From positions 1-49,822 of the forward strand of contig USRS01000005.1 in NCBI GenBank assembly GCA_900557165.1: DNA of 49,822 bases, written 5' to 3'. Below the pieces are notes generated by a model. It did no database searches, was not told the DNA's origin, and saw only the letters and a program-made list of their open reading frames with translations. The position numbers and the translations under genes are program-made. Source of the stretch: an uncultured Clostridium sp. Lineage in GTDB: Bacteria; Bacillota; Clostridia; Peptostreptococcales; Peptostreptococcaceae. This document shows, piece by piece, positions 27,314 through 35,311 of the stretch (positions are counted from its first letter, which is position 1; each line of letters starts with the position of its first letter).

Positions 27314-28255
27314 CTACTTTATTTTTGCTATATTTTCTTTTACTACGCTACAAGAATGTTTAAACTCTTTTAATTCATCTTCTGTTAAATTAAGTTCATA
27401 TTTATCTTCTATACCTTCTTTTCCTATTACTACTGGTATACTTATAAATAATCCTTCTTCTCCATATTCACCTTCTAATAAAGTAGATGCTGTTGTTACA
27501 AATTTTTCATCATGGTAAATTCCTTTTATAAGTCTAGCTGATGTGGATGCTATACCAAACTCTGTACATTTCTTTCCTTCATATGTTACCCATCCACCTT
27601 TTACAGTTTTATTTTTTATATCTTCTTTATCTAGTTTGCCAAAAGTCTCTGGTCTTTCTTTTTCCAATTGACTTAAAGGTTTACCACCTAAGTTTACTAT
27701 TGACCAAGGAATCATTTGAGAATCTCCATGTTCACCTAAAGAATATCCAATTATTGATTTATGATCTATCCCTGTAGCTTGAGCCATTACATTTTTAAAT
27801 CTAGAACTATCAAGTCCTGTTCCTGTTCCAAATACTTTATTTTTAGGAAGCCCTGTAGTTTTTTGAATATAATAAGCTATTATGTCACAAGGATTTGTTA
27901 TATTTATTATTATTCCATTAAATCCAGCATTCATCACTCTTTTTATATAAGAGTTTACCATATCAACACTTTGTTGAAGTTCTGCTAATCTATCTCTGCT
28001 GACATCATCTATTTTCCCCACACTGTTTACTATGATGTCACAATCACCTAAATCTTCATATTCACCAACTTCTATGTTTATTCTATGTGGTAAATATGCT
28101 GTAGCATCAAGTAAATCCTGTCTTTCACTTATAGCTTTTTGTTTATTTATATCAACTAATACTAATTCATCAACTATTCCTTGTGTTACAAGTGAAAAGG
28201 CAACATGTGCCCCAACATGACCTACACCGATTATCCCAACTTTTCTTAATTTCAT
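27314..28255 (-). CDS. L-lactate / L-2-hydroxyisocaproate dehydrogenase family protein
   Basis: NAD-dependent 2-hydroxyacid dehydrogenase that reduces a 2-keto acid to the L-hydroxy acid. The Rossmann motif GIIGVGHVGAHVAFSL, the NPCDIIAYY segment and the catalytic His of GYSLGEHGDSQ are present. The substrate-loop region reads SRDRLAELQQS, like the GDRFAELK of Lactobacillus L-2-hydroxyisocaproate dehydrogenase, and lacks the QKPGETRLDLV of standard L-lactate dehydrogenase. So branched-chain keto acids may be preferred over pyruvate, which would suit Stickland-type metabolism. The start ATG 28255 is preceded by GGGGGAAATAG; an alternative GTG at 28261 is too close to that site. Confidence 0.85.
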   Translation of the reverse strand: MKLRKVGIIGVGHVGAHVAFSLVTQGIVDELVLVDINKQKAISERQDLLDATAYLPHRINIEVGEYEDLGDCDIIVNSVGKIDDVSRDRLAELQQSVDMVNSYIKRVMNAGFNGIIINITNPCDIIAYYIQKTTGLPKNKVFGTGTGLDSSRFKNVMAQATGIDHKSIIGYSLGEHGDSQMIPWSIVNLGGKPLSQLEKERPETFGKLDKEDIKNKTVKGGWVTYEGKKCTEFGIASTSARLIKGIYHDEKFVTTASTLLEGEYGEEGLFISIPVVIGKEGIEDKYELNLTEDELKEFKHSCSVVKENIAKIK

Positions 28256-28346
28256 AATCACTATTTCCCCCTATTTTTGCATACAATATTTAACTTAATA
28301 ATAACACAATTGTATACAGTATGGTTTTTATAATTTAGTAATATTA

Positions 28347-28547
28347 CTAGCAATTTATTTTATAAGTTTTAATAACTTTATCTTTTTGTGAGACTATTCT
28401 AATTATAGAAATCTCATTTCCCTCAAGAGATTTTAGCAAAGTATATTTATATTGTAAATTTTTATAATCACTATTCATGGCTATATAATGACATAGATGA
28501 TTAAATTCATTTATTTGTTTATCTAGTTTCTTATACAAAAATAGCAA
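28347..28547 (-). CDS. Possible small protein, unknown
   Basis: A 66-residue frame starting at a TTG that lies within the terminator hairpin of the upstream M20 gene. It has no clear ribosome site. The C-terminal part (LLKSLEGNEISIIRIVSQKD) looks protein-like, so it may be a remnant or a short real gene starting at an internal ATG (MNSDYKNLQ). No family recognised. Confidence 0.3.
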   Translation of the reverse strand: MLFLYKKLDKQINEFNHLCHYIAMNSDYKNLQYKYTLLKSLEGNEISIIRIVSQKDKVIKTYKINC

Positions 28548-28583
28548 TTATCTCAGAATTTTTATTCCAAAATAATTGCTATT
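28540..28583 (-). terminator. Terminator of the M20-YfcC operon
   Basis: Stem AATAGCAATTAT / ATAATTGCTATT (28540-28551, 28572-28583) with a 20-base loop, followed on the minus strand by TTTGTAT; just after the M20 stop at 28591. Confidence 0.75.
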
Positions 28584-28590
28584 ATCTATT

Positions 28591-29715
28591 TTATAATTCT
28601 ACTTTTTTATTTAATACATCAAGTCCTGTAAATGCTAATGCCAATGCTCCTGTTAACAGTCTTTCATGAGCTAAATCAGTTATTGTAGCATTTGCCATTT
28701 CCACACTATGACCAGTTAAAGGACAGTTTGATATAGATAAGTATGGGTGTATTGTGGCAGTTTTATGACTAACATTACCTATATCACTAGAACCTGTTTC
28801 CTTTGGTCCGTGAATATCTTCAATACCTAAAGCTTTTAAATTTTCCATAAAAGCACTTGATAAATTTTCATGAGTTTTTAAATTATCATTTGGTAATTCA
28901 TATCTACTCATCTCAAGAGTGGCTCCTGTCATAAGAGCAGCTCCTTTAGCTATATTTTTTACTTTTTCTAATATATCATCTAAAGTTTCTTTTGTTCCTG
29001 CTCTAAAATAAAATTGTGCTGTTGCTTCATCTGGAACAATGTTTGCAGCAACTCCACCTTGAGTTATTACACCATGCATTCTCACATCTGGAGTAACATG
29101 TTGACGAAGAGCATCTATACCATTAAATAGTTGAATTATAGCATTTAGTGCATTTATTCCTTCATGAGGACAAGATGCTGCATGGGCTGTTTTTCCTTTA
29201 TAAGTAAATTGTAGAGGATAAAGAGCCATACTTTTTCCACTTGCTAAAGTTTTATCTCCAGGATGCACCATCATAGCAGCATCAAGTTCATCAAATACTC
29301 CTTCTTCTGCAAATATTACTTTTGCACCATTTGTTTCTTCTGCTGGAGTTCCGTATACAATTATTTTTCCTCCAACTTCATCTAATACTTTACTTAAAAT
29401 TATTCCTGCCCCTGCCGACATACTACCTATCATATTATGTCCACATCCATGACCTATTTCAGGAAGAGCATCATATTCACATAAGTATCCTATAGTTGCT
29501 CCTTCTTTTTTACTATCATAAGTTGCTCTAAAAGCAGTTTTTATTCCTAAAAATTCTTTTTCTATTTCAAAGTTATGATCTTGTAAGAAAGAAATTAATT
29601 TCTCTGATGATTTAAATTCTTCATTCCCAAGCTCTGGATTTTCATATATATAATCGCTTATTTCACATAAATTAGCGTGTATTTTTTTACCTTCTTTTTC
29701 TAATATGCTTTTCAT
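28591..29715 (-). CDS. M20-family amidohydrolase (AbgB/PM20D2-like)
   Basis: A 374-residue M20 metallopeptidase-type amidohydrolase: EYDALPEIGHGCGHNMIG (metal ligands), the PAEETNGAK motif with the catalytic Glu, MMVHPGDKT, the dimerisation insert with KTAHAASCPHEGINAL, and a C-terminal His in TGHSVEMANA. Relatives split p-aminobenzoyl-glutamate (AbgB) or dipeptides such as beta-alanyl-lysine (PM20D2); the family also holds N-acyl amino acid hydrolases. It lies 16 bp after the YfcC-type transporter under the same T-box leader, so its product or substrate should relate to the amino acid sensed there, read as lysine. Cytoplasmic; no signal peptide. Confidence 0.88.
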   Translation of the reverse strand: MKSILEKEGKKIHANLCEISDYIYENPELGNEEFKSSEKLISFLQDHNFEIEKEFLGIKTAFRATYDSKKEGATIGYLCEYDALPEIGHGCGHNMIGSMSAGAGIILSKVLDEVGGKIIVYGTPAEETNGAKVIFAEEGVFDELDAAMMVHPGDKTLASGKSMALYPLQFTYKGKTAHAASCPHEGINALNAIIQLFNGIDALRQHVTPDVRMHGVITQGGVAANIVPDEATAQFYFRAGTKETLDDILEKVKNIAKGAALMTGATLEMSRYELPNDNLKTHENLSSAFMENLKALGIEDIHGPKETGSSDIGNVSHKTATIHPYLSISNCPLTGHSVEMANATITDLAHERLLTGALALAFTGLDVLNKKVEL

Positions 29716-29731
29716 AAATTGCCTCCCTAAA

Positions 29732-31156
29732 TTAAGCCCATCCTATTAATGTTGCTACTGTTATAAATCCTAATGAACAAATAAATAATATTATTTGTAG
29801 AGGTATTATCCATTTTAACCATTTGCCATAAGGTATGCCTGCTATTCCTAAACATGCTATTAAAACTCCTGATGTTGGGAACATGGCATTTGAGAATCCG
29901 TCTCCTAATTGATAAATTAAAACTGTTAATTGACGAGATATTCCAACTAAATCACCAAGTGGTGCTAAAATCGGCATAGTAAGTGCAGCTTGTCCTGAAC
30001 CTGAGTTTACAAAGAAGTTTATAAACATTTGGATTGGTAACATTATATATGCTGCAATTAGTGATGGTAAATGTCCTATTGCATTTGATAAATTAAATAA
30101 AATTGTATCTATTATATTTGCATTTTGAGCTATTATCATTATTGATCTTGCAAATCCTATTAATATGGCAGCACCTATCATATCTTTTGCACCTTCTGTA
30201 AATGCTGATGCCATTTCATTTGGTTCTAATTTTCCAACTATACCACTTATAAGTCCTACTGCTAAGAATATACCTGCTATTTCAGGAATCCAAAATTCTA
30301 ATTTTAAAACTCCATAAACTATTATTCCAATTCCTATAAATAAAGATAATACTATGATTTTGTGTGAAGTTGTAAATTCTGCACTTTCTGATTGTATATC
30401 TTTTAATTTTTCATGCTTTATTTGGTCGCTTTCAAATACTGGACTAAGTTTTGGATTTTTCTTAATTTTCATGGCATATATCATTACAAAGGCACATCCT
30501 ACTGCAGTTGTTATAAACCAAATTATTGTACGATATTCTACACCTGAGTATAGTGGTACTTCTGCTATTGATTGACCTATTCCCACTGTAAAAGGATTAA
30601 GCATTGCTGATGAAAATCCTAAGTTACAAGCAAGGTATGTAACACACATTGCTACTATAGAGTCATATCCAAGAGCTAAAACTAAAGGTAGTAAAATTGC
30701 TATAAATGCAACTGATTCTTCACTCATTCCAAAAGTTGCTCCACCAAGTGAAAACATGAATATTAAAATTGGTAATACTAATATCTCTTTTCCTTTGAAT
30801 ATTTCAACTATTCTTAAAATTCCGAAATTTATAGCTTTAGTTTTTGATATAACACTGAAGGCTCCCCCAACTATAAATAAAAACGCTATAATTTCTGCCC
30901 CTTCAACAATTCCCTGTATTGGTGCTTGCAATACTTTGAATATATTTTGTGGTTGGCTTTGTATATATTTAAAAGTTCCATTTACTACTACTGTTTTTCC
31001 TGATTCATTGACTGTTGTTTCATATGCACCACCCGGTATTATATATGTTGCAACTGCTACTATGGCAATTATTACTGCAATAATTACTAAAGTATGAGGC
31101 ATTTGCATTTTTTGTTTTTTTGATTTTTCTTTCAGTTTTATTTGTGCTAATTCCAT
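29732..31156 (-). CDS. YfcC-family membrane transporter
   Basis: A 474-residue protein with about 12 membrane segments, after a basic cytosolic N-terminus (KLKEKSKKQKMQMPHTL). The early ATYIIPGGAYE and the two long hairpin regions (GMSEESVAFIAILLPL, then NFFVNSGSGQAALTMPILAP) identify the YfcC/DcuC-like group of the ion transporter superfamily, often annotated as basic amino acid or C4-dicarboxylate carriers. It is the first gene after a T-box leader whose specifier reads AAG, which suggests uptake of lysine or a lysine-containing compound. A GGAG site precedes ATG 31156. Substrate is inferred from regulation, not from the protein. Confidence 0.87.
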   Translation of the reverse strand: MELAQIKLKEKSKKQKMQMPHTLVIIAVIIAIVAVATYIIPGGAYETTVNESGKTVVVNGTFKYIQSQPQNIFKVLQAPIQGIVEGAEIIAFLFIVGGAFSVISKTKAINFGILRIVEIFKGKEILVLPILIFMFSLGGATFGMSEESVAFIAILLPLVLALGYDSIVAMCVTYLACNLGFSSAMLNPFTVGIGQSIAEVPLYSGVEYRTIIWFITTAVGCAFVMIYAMKIKKNPKLSPVFESDQIKHEKLKDIQSESAEFTTSHKIIVLSLFIGIGIIVYGVLKLEFWIPEIAGIFLAVGLISGIVGKLEPNEMASAFTEGAKDMIGAAILIGFARSIMIIAQNANIIDTILFNLSNAIGHLPSLIAAYIMLPIQMFINFFVNSGSGQAALTMPILAPLGDLVGISRQLTVLIYQLGDGFSNAMFPTSGVLIACLGIAGIPYGKWLKWIIPLQIILFICSLGFITVATLIGWA

Positions 31157-31249
31157 TTTTTTAATCTCCTTTAATAATTTTTAGTAAAATTTATTTTATA
31201 TAAATAATTGTTTTTACTTATATACTAAGCCTGGCCAGTTGCTTTAATA

Positions 31250-31370
31250 TATAAAAAAGCCTCTTAGCAAAATTGCTAAGAGGCGAAGTCCGCGGTACCA
31301 CTCTTATTGGTAAAATTCGCTTTGCTCATATCGCTAACTACTTTGTCCGTTGCTTAAAATTTACTTCGCT
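31250..31370 (-). promoter_or_regulatory. Second antiterminator/terminator module of the T-box leader, without its own Stem I
   Basis: The minus strand carries AAGAGTGGTACCGCGG (T-box sequence) at about 31290-31305, then the terminator stem GCCTCTTAGCAA / TTGCTAAGAGGC at 31259-31283 with a TTTTTTAT tract. The segment closely repeats 31399-31520 (shared CAACGGACAAAGT, GCGATATGAGC, AATAAGAGTGGTA blocks). No specifier domain lies between the two modules. Confidence 0.88.
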
Positions 31371-31398
31371 CATCTTATCTAGTGTACGCTTTTTATTG

Positions 31399-31715
31399 TA
31401 TTAAAAAAGCCCCTTGGATTAAAAATCCAAGAGGCGAATATACCGCGTTACCACTCTTATTGATAAAATTCGCTTCGCTCATATCGCCAACGACTTTGTC
31501 CGTTGATTAAAATTCACTCACGTACAAAAATTTTACCCACTCTATCTCTTAAGGCGAGAACACCTACTGTCATACTTAATTTCCTACAGTCTTCTCCAAA
31601 GCTCTTTTCACATAAATCTCAATACTTGGCTTCCACCATCCCAAGCTCTCTATAAAATTAATTTAAGCTACTCACTTTTTCACAGAATTTTTCTTTGTTA
31701 TTTATGATTATATTC
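31399..31715 (-). promoter_or_regulatory. T-box riboswitch, lysine specifier (AAG), upstream of the YfcC transporter
   Basis: T-box leaders pair a specifier codon with a tRNA anticodon and test the tRNA's 3' end; uncharged tRNA lets transcription continue. On the minus strand Stem I begins near 31680 with GTGAGTAGC; the distal loop GGGATGGTGGAAGCC follows, then GTGAA-AAG-A at about 31602-31611, where AAG (31604-31606) sits in the position of the codon in the Oceanobacillus glyQS leader (GAA-GGC-A), flanked by AAAGT/GCTTT base-helix arms. Later come an AGTA-containing stem, the T-box AAGAGTGGTAACGCGG at about 31440-31455, and a terminator at 31405-31434. UGGU in the bulge would match a tRNA ending ACCA. 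Confidence 0.9.
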
Positions 31716-31717
31716 GT

Positions 31718-31746
31718 ATTATATCCACATATTTTTTTATTGTCAA
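31718..31746 (-). promoter_or_regulatory. Consensus sigma-A promoter of the T-box leader
   Basis: TTGACA (31741-31746) and TATAAT (31718-31723), both exact consensus, with a 17-bp spacer. It implies that control is by termination in the leader, since initiation should be strong. Confidence 0.9.
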
Positions 31747-31786
31747 CAATTTTTATTATTTTTATATGTATTTCTACAAATTTTTA

Positions 31787-32854
31787 TTAATCTAATATTT
31801 CAATAGTTATACTTCTAACGCCCCAACTGTTGCACTCAGATTCAGAGTTCATAAATATGTCTATTCTGTTTCCTTTGATTCCTCCACCACAATCTTCTGC
31901 TATGAAAGTTTGACCAAATCTAGGTATATAGACCTTTGTTCCATAAGGAATTACACTTGGGTCTACTGCTATTGTTCCAAATTTAGGAGTTGTTCCTGTT
32001 GATGTTATTGAATCCCCACTATAAGCTGTAGCTGATACTACCATTTTGTTTCCTGATTTTGATCCATATGTTACTGAGTTTTTTGAATTTGATATTTTTT
32101 TACTTGATGATTTTGATAAAGTTGTTGATGAGTCACTTGATTTTTTTGATTTATTTTCTGATTTATATTTATATAGTGGTACTGACGAGTCTATGTGACT
32201 ACCATGAGTCCATCCTACTTGACCATCTGGACATTTTATTTTGTACCATCCATCTAGTGATGAAATAACTTTTACTTTTTGACCTTTTTTAAGAGTTTCT
32301 ATAACGCTGTATTTAGTTGATGCACCTTTTCTCACATTGGCTGTATCTTTGAAAGTTCCATTTGTATCGTCTTTTTTATCTGACGTTTTTATATATTTAC
32401 CATAAGCCCAACCTACTTTTCCTGATGAATTTTGTACCTTATACCAGCCATTTGATTGTGATAATATTTTTACTTTTTCCCCTGTTTGCAAAACTGATAT
32501 TATTTTTTCATCTGTTGATGGACCTTTTCTAAAGTTCAAATTAAATCTTACTACTCCACTGTTTTTAGCAGTTGTATTTTGTAATTCTTTATCAGATGCA
32601 TTTATATGTGTATTATAAGTCCATCCTTTTTCATTATCTGAATTTTGAATTTTATACCAACCATTTGATTGTGATAATATTTTTACTTCTTCTCCTTTTT
32701 GAAGAACTCCAGTCACTTTATATTTAGTTGATGCACCCTTTCTCATATTGGCATTATGCTTAACAGTTGCTCCTTGTGATATGGGAGCTGCAACTCCAAC
32801 TGACATTATTACTGTTGATACAAAAGCAGTTAATTGTAAAGATTTCTTAAACAT
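31787..32854 (-). CDS. Exported SH3-repeat protein with C-terminal 3D domain
   Basis: A 355-residue secreted protein: signal peptide (residues 1-28, cleaved near QGA), three bacterial SH3 repeats (about 30-88, 96-155, 165-225; each with RKGxST and GWYKI), a Ser/Lys linker, and a 3D domain (about 268-355) with VVSATAYS, GTIAVDPSVIPYGTKVYI and EDCGGGIKGNRIDIF, where the three conserved Asp residues lie. 3D domains occur in MltA-like lytic transglycosylases and the resuscitation-factor-like YocH/YuiC proteins, so it probably cuts or remodels peptidoglycan. Transcribed on its own from the 245-bp upstream gap. Cell-wall location inferred from SH3 repeats. Confidence 0.9.
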   Translation of the reverse strand: MFKKSLQLTAFVSTVIMSVGVAAPISQGATVKHNANMRKGASTKYKVTGVLQKGEEVKILSQSNGWYKIQNSDNEKGWTYNTHINASDKELQNTTAKNSGVVRFNLNFRKGPSTDEKIISVLQTGEKVKILSQSNGWYKVQNSSGKVGWAYGKYIKTSDKKDDTNGTFKDTANVRKGASTKYSVIETLKKGQKVKVISSLDGWYKIKCPDGQVGWTHGSHIDSSVPLYKYKSENKSKKSSDSSTTLSKSSSKKISNSKNSVTYGSKSGNKMVVSATAYSGDSITSTGTTPKFGTIAVDPSVIPYGTKVYIPRFGQTFIAEDCGGGIKGNRIDIFMNSESECNSWGVRSITIEILD

Positions 32855-33099
32855 ATATTTCCCCCCAATTTTATTTATAAATATTATTTTCCAATAAAAA
32901 TATTTCTTTTTTAGATTTTCATTTTTTAAAATTTATACTTATAGTTTATTACAATTTTGTAACTTTTCAAGTGTTTTTTAGAAAATATTTACAAATAATT
33001 TACAATTAGGCTACTTTTTACAAGATAGAAATGAGTATTTTCAATATTTAAGAATATTTTTAATTTTTCAAACTTTTTCCAATTTGTAACATTTACATT

Positions 33100-33998
33100 T
33101 TACCAAACAGCTATATGACCGTCACATCTTTTTTCAGTGGCACTAATATAAACGCTCTCTTTTTCATTCAGTTTTTTCTTCAAAATAATTTAACCTTTAC
33201 CCATGGAAGTAAAATCTTTAACTATTTTTATTTTATGACCTTTTTCCATAAGCCCTTTAACTATATCAAGTGGCATATCTTCTTCCACTTCAATTAAATT
33301 TTCTCCAATCCACTGCCATCTAGGTGCATCTAGCGATTCTTGAGGATTTAAATTAAAATCAATTAGGTTAGTAATAACTTGCAAGTGACCTTGTGGTTGC
33401 ATAAATGCCCCCATTACACCAAAAGCTCCAACAGATTCATTACTTTTGCAAATAAATCCTGGAATAATCGTATGATAAGGCTTTTTAAAAGGTTTTACTA
33501 CATTTACATGATTCTTGTCTAAGCTAAAATTATTGCCCCTATTGTGAATGGCTATTCCCGTATTTGGAACAACTAATCCTGAACCAAACTCAGTATAATT
33601 ACTTTGTATGTATGAAACCATATTTCCTTCTTTGTCACTGGTACATAAATAAACAGTTCCCGGTGAGTAAGGATCTCCATGAGTAGGTATTATGGCTTTA
33701 TCTGTAATAAGTTCACGCCTTTTGTCTGCATAAGTTTCACTCAATAAATCTTCAATTTTAACTTTCATTTCATCCATATCTGTTACATAAGTTTTGCTAT
33801 CTACAAATGCTAATTTTAAACTTTCTATGATTTTATGATAATTTTCAACATTTTCTTTATTAGAATCAAGTTCAATTTTTTTAAAATTTCTAGCCCTACC
33901 TGAGCTGCTATGGGTGTGGAAGTTGCCACTGCACCATTATTAGAATATATTAAGTTTCGAATAGAATTATATCTATTATTTGTAGAATTAAAATTCAT
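33100..33998 (-). pseudogene. Decayed gamma-glutamyltransferase-family gene
   Basis: The start (ATG 33998) gives NSTNNRYNSIRNLIYS, then NNGAVATSTPIAAQVGLEILKK, the N-terminal part of a YwrD-type gamma-glutamyltransferase. The next homologous residues (YHKIIESLKLAFVD) belong about 300 residues further into the normal protein, so the middle, including most of the large subunit, is missing. A frameshift lies near 33865. The long frame 33777-33190 holds the C-terminal domain (GSGLVVPNTGIAIHNRG, AFGVMGAFMQPQGH), and is stopped by TAA at 33190-33192, where the family has Gln (GQII); the same frame then runs on through VYISATEKRCDGHIAVW to 33100. At least three lesions; not functional. Confidence 0.85.
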
Positions 33999-34170
33999 CT
34001 CCTAAATTCCCCTTTTTATTTTTAATTTTTTCCTTAATATATTAAATAACTCTTTTTTACTTATTTGTCCAATTCTTTTTTATCATATAGTATAAGTTTA
34101 TTAGTTTAAATCTTAATATTTTACTACTTTTTCTAACTTTTATGGTATAGTATTATGCGAGGTGATTTAT

Positions 34171-34563
34171 TTGAAAAAAACAGTTAAAGTAGTAGCTGCA
34201 ATCATTGAAAATGAAAATAATGAAATATTATGCGCACTAAGATCTCCTGATATGATACTTCCTAACCAATGGGAATTTCCAGGTGGAAAAGTAGAGAAAG
34301 GCGAATCATTGCATGAAGCCATAGAAAGAGAAATAAAAGAAGAGCTAAGCTGCACAGTAAAAGCAGTTGAAATATTTGATGAGAATACTCATGAGTATGA
34401 AAATATAATAGTTAATTTAACAGCAATAAAATGTGATTTAGTTGAAGGTTCTCCTTTAGCTGATGAACATTCTGAGATAATATATTTAAAAAGAGAAAAC
34501 CTAAATTCTTTAGTATGGGCACCTGCTGATATGCCTATAGTAAAAAAAGTTATAAATAGCTAA
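34171..34563 (+). CDS. NUDIX hydrolase, MutT-like (8-oxo-dGTP diphosphatase type)
   Basis: A 130-residue protein with the full Nudix box: GGKVEKGESLHEAIEREIKE followed by EL, matching GX5EX7REUXEEXGU except that the last Gly is Ser (EELS). The N-terminal VVAAIIENENNEILCALRS and PNQWEFPGGK match the MutT/NudG/CTP pyrophosphohydrolase branch, which cleans oxidised or non-canonical nucleotides. The start is TTG 34171, six bases after GCGAGGTGATT; the GTG at 34162 lies in the ribosome site. Single-gene transcript ended by the terminator at 34577. Confidence 0.9.
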   Translation: MKKTVKVVAAIIENENNEILCALRSPDMILPNQWEFPGGKVEKGESLHEAIEREIKEELSCTVKAVEIFDENTHEYENIIVNLTAIKCDLVEGSPLADEHSEIIYLKRENLNSLVWAPADMPIVKKVINS

Positions 34564-34576
34564 ATTTCAATATTTT

Positions 34577-34606
34577 AAGGGTGATAACAAAAATGTTATA
34601 ACCCTT
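34577..34606 (+). terminator. Terminator of the NUDIX gene
   Basis: Stem AAGGGTGATAAC / GTTATAACCCTT with one mismatch, 6-base loop, followed by ATTTTTTATTTT. Confidence 0.8.
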
Positions 34607-34669
34607 ATTTTTTATTTTGAACTATATTATTTATTATAGTATCATATTTTAATATTATGTAATGCATGG

Positions 34670-34712
34670 TTGACACTATCAACTAATATAACTATAATTG
34701 ACATTATCAATT
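34670..34712 (+). promoter_or_regulatory. Consensus promoter with two MarR-type operators
   Basis: TTGACA (34670-34675), 17-bp spacer, TATAAT (34693-34698): a perfect sigma-A promoter. Two copies of an inverted repeat overlap it: TTGACACTATCAA (34670-34682, covering the -35) and AATTGACATTATCAATT (34696-34712, just after the -10). Their spacing of 28 bases and symmetry TTGA...TCAA suit a MarR dimer, probably the regulator encoded as the second gene of this operon. Confidence 0.8.
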
Positions 34713-34732
34713 AATTTAAGGAGTGATTTAAT

Positions 34733-35296
34733 TTGAATAAACTAGAAATATTTATAAAAAACTTATGTGGAGAATTTAACAACGACAACCAACTAAAAAA
34801 AGAATTCGAATCTGGAAAAGTTGTACATCCTAAAGCAAGACATATAAACAATGTTTGTAACCATAAAATTAAAAACTTACCAGAAAACTTTGAAGGATAT
34901 TTTGTTATTGAAGAAAGTTATTATGAACAAGGAAAATTCAAAAATATACTTCCTCATTTATTTTTATTTACATTAAATAAAGATAACAATGTTGTATTAA
35001 CTTCTTATGATTTACCAGAAAATATATCTAAAGCTGATTTTAGAAATGATAACGAAGATTTAGTAATAAACTACAATGAGCTTAAAATTTCATCTAAATT
35101 TACACCTATGGTCTATAAAGAAAATAACGGTGTTTATGAAGGTGAAAGTATAAGCAACTTCTCTAGTGAAACAGAATTTACTTTAAAGGAAAGAATAGAA
35201 GATGGTAAAATGTATGTTAGCGAAGTATTTAGAAAAAATGGTAAAATAACTTTTGGTTTCGTTGATCCTATAATTTACGAAAAAAAAAGTAATTAG
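34733..35296 (+). CDS. Protein of unknown function, co-transcribed with a MarR regulator
   Basis: A 187-residue cytoplasmic protein starting at TTG after AAGGAGTGAT. It has a short helical N-terminus, then beta-rich sequence with EGYFVIEESYYEQGKF and GVYEGESISNF, and ends VDPIIYEKKSN. The pattern (GYFVIEE..., YEGESI, a lone barrel-like domain of about 150 residues) faintly recalls CpcT-type or lipocalin-like barrels, but I cannot assign it. It is the first gene behind a MarR-operator promoter, 15 bp before marR, so it is probably induced by a small ligand or stress. A ligand-binding or detoxifying role would be a guess. Confidence 0.75.
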   Translation: MNKLEIFIKNLCGEFNNDNQLKKEFESGKVVHPKARHINNVCNHKIKNLPENFEGYFVIEESYYEQGKFKNILPHLFLFTLNKDNNVVLTSYDLPENISKADFRNDNEDLVINYNELKISSKFTPMVYKENNGVYEGESISNFSSETEFTLKERIEDGKMYVSEVFRKNGKITFGFVDPIIYEKKSN

Positions 35297-35311
35297 AAAA
35301 GAGGAATGTGA

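Noticed and set aside
31575..31606. ATT (Ile) or ATG (Met) near 31580-31590 as T-box specifier
   Set aside because: These lie in the ACTGT/ACAGT hairpin with the AGTA-GAA motif, which is the stem after Stem I. The GAA-AAG-A context with matching base-helix arms fits the specifier position better.
34162..34170. GTG 34162 as start of the NUDIX gene
   Set aside because: It lies within the GAGGTGAT ribosome site; TTG 34171 has the right spacing.
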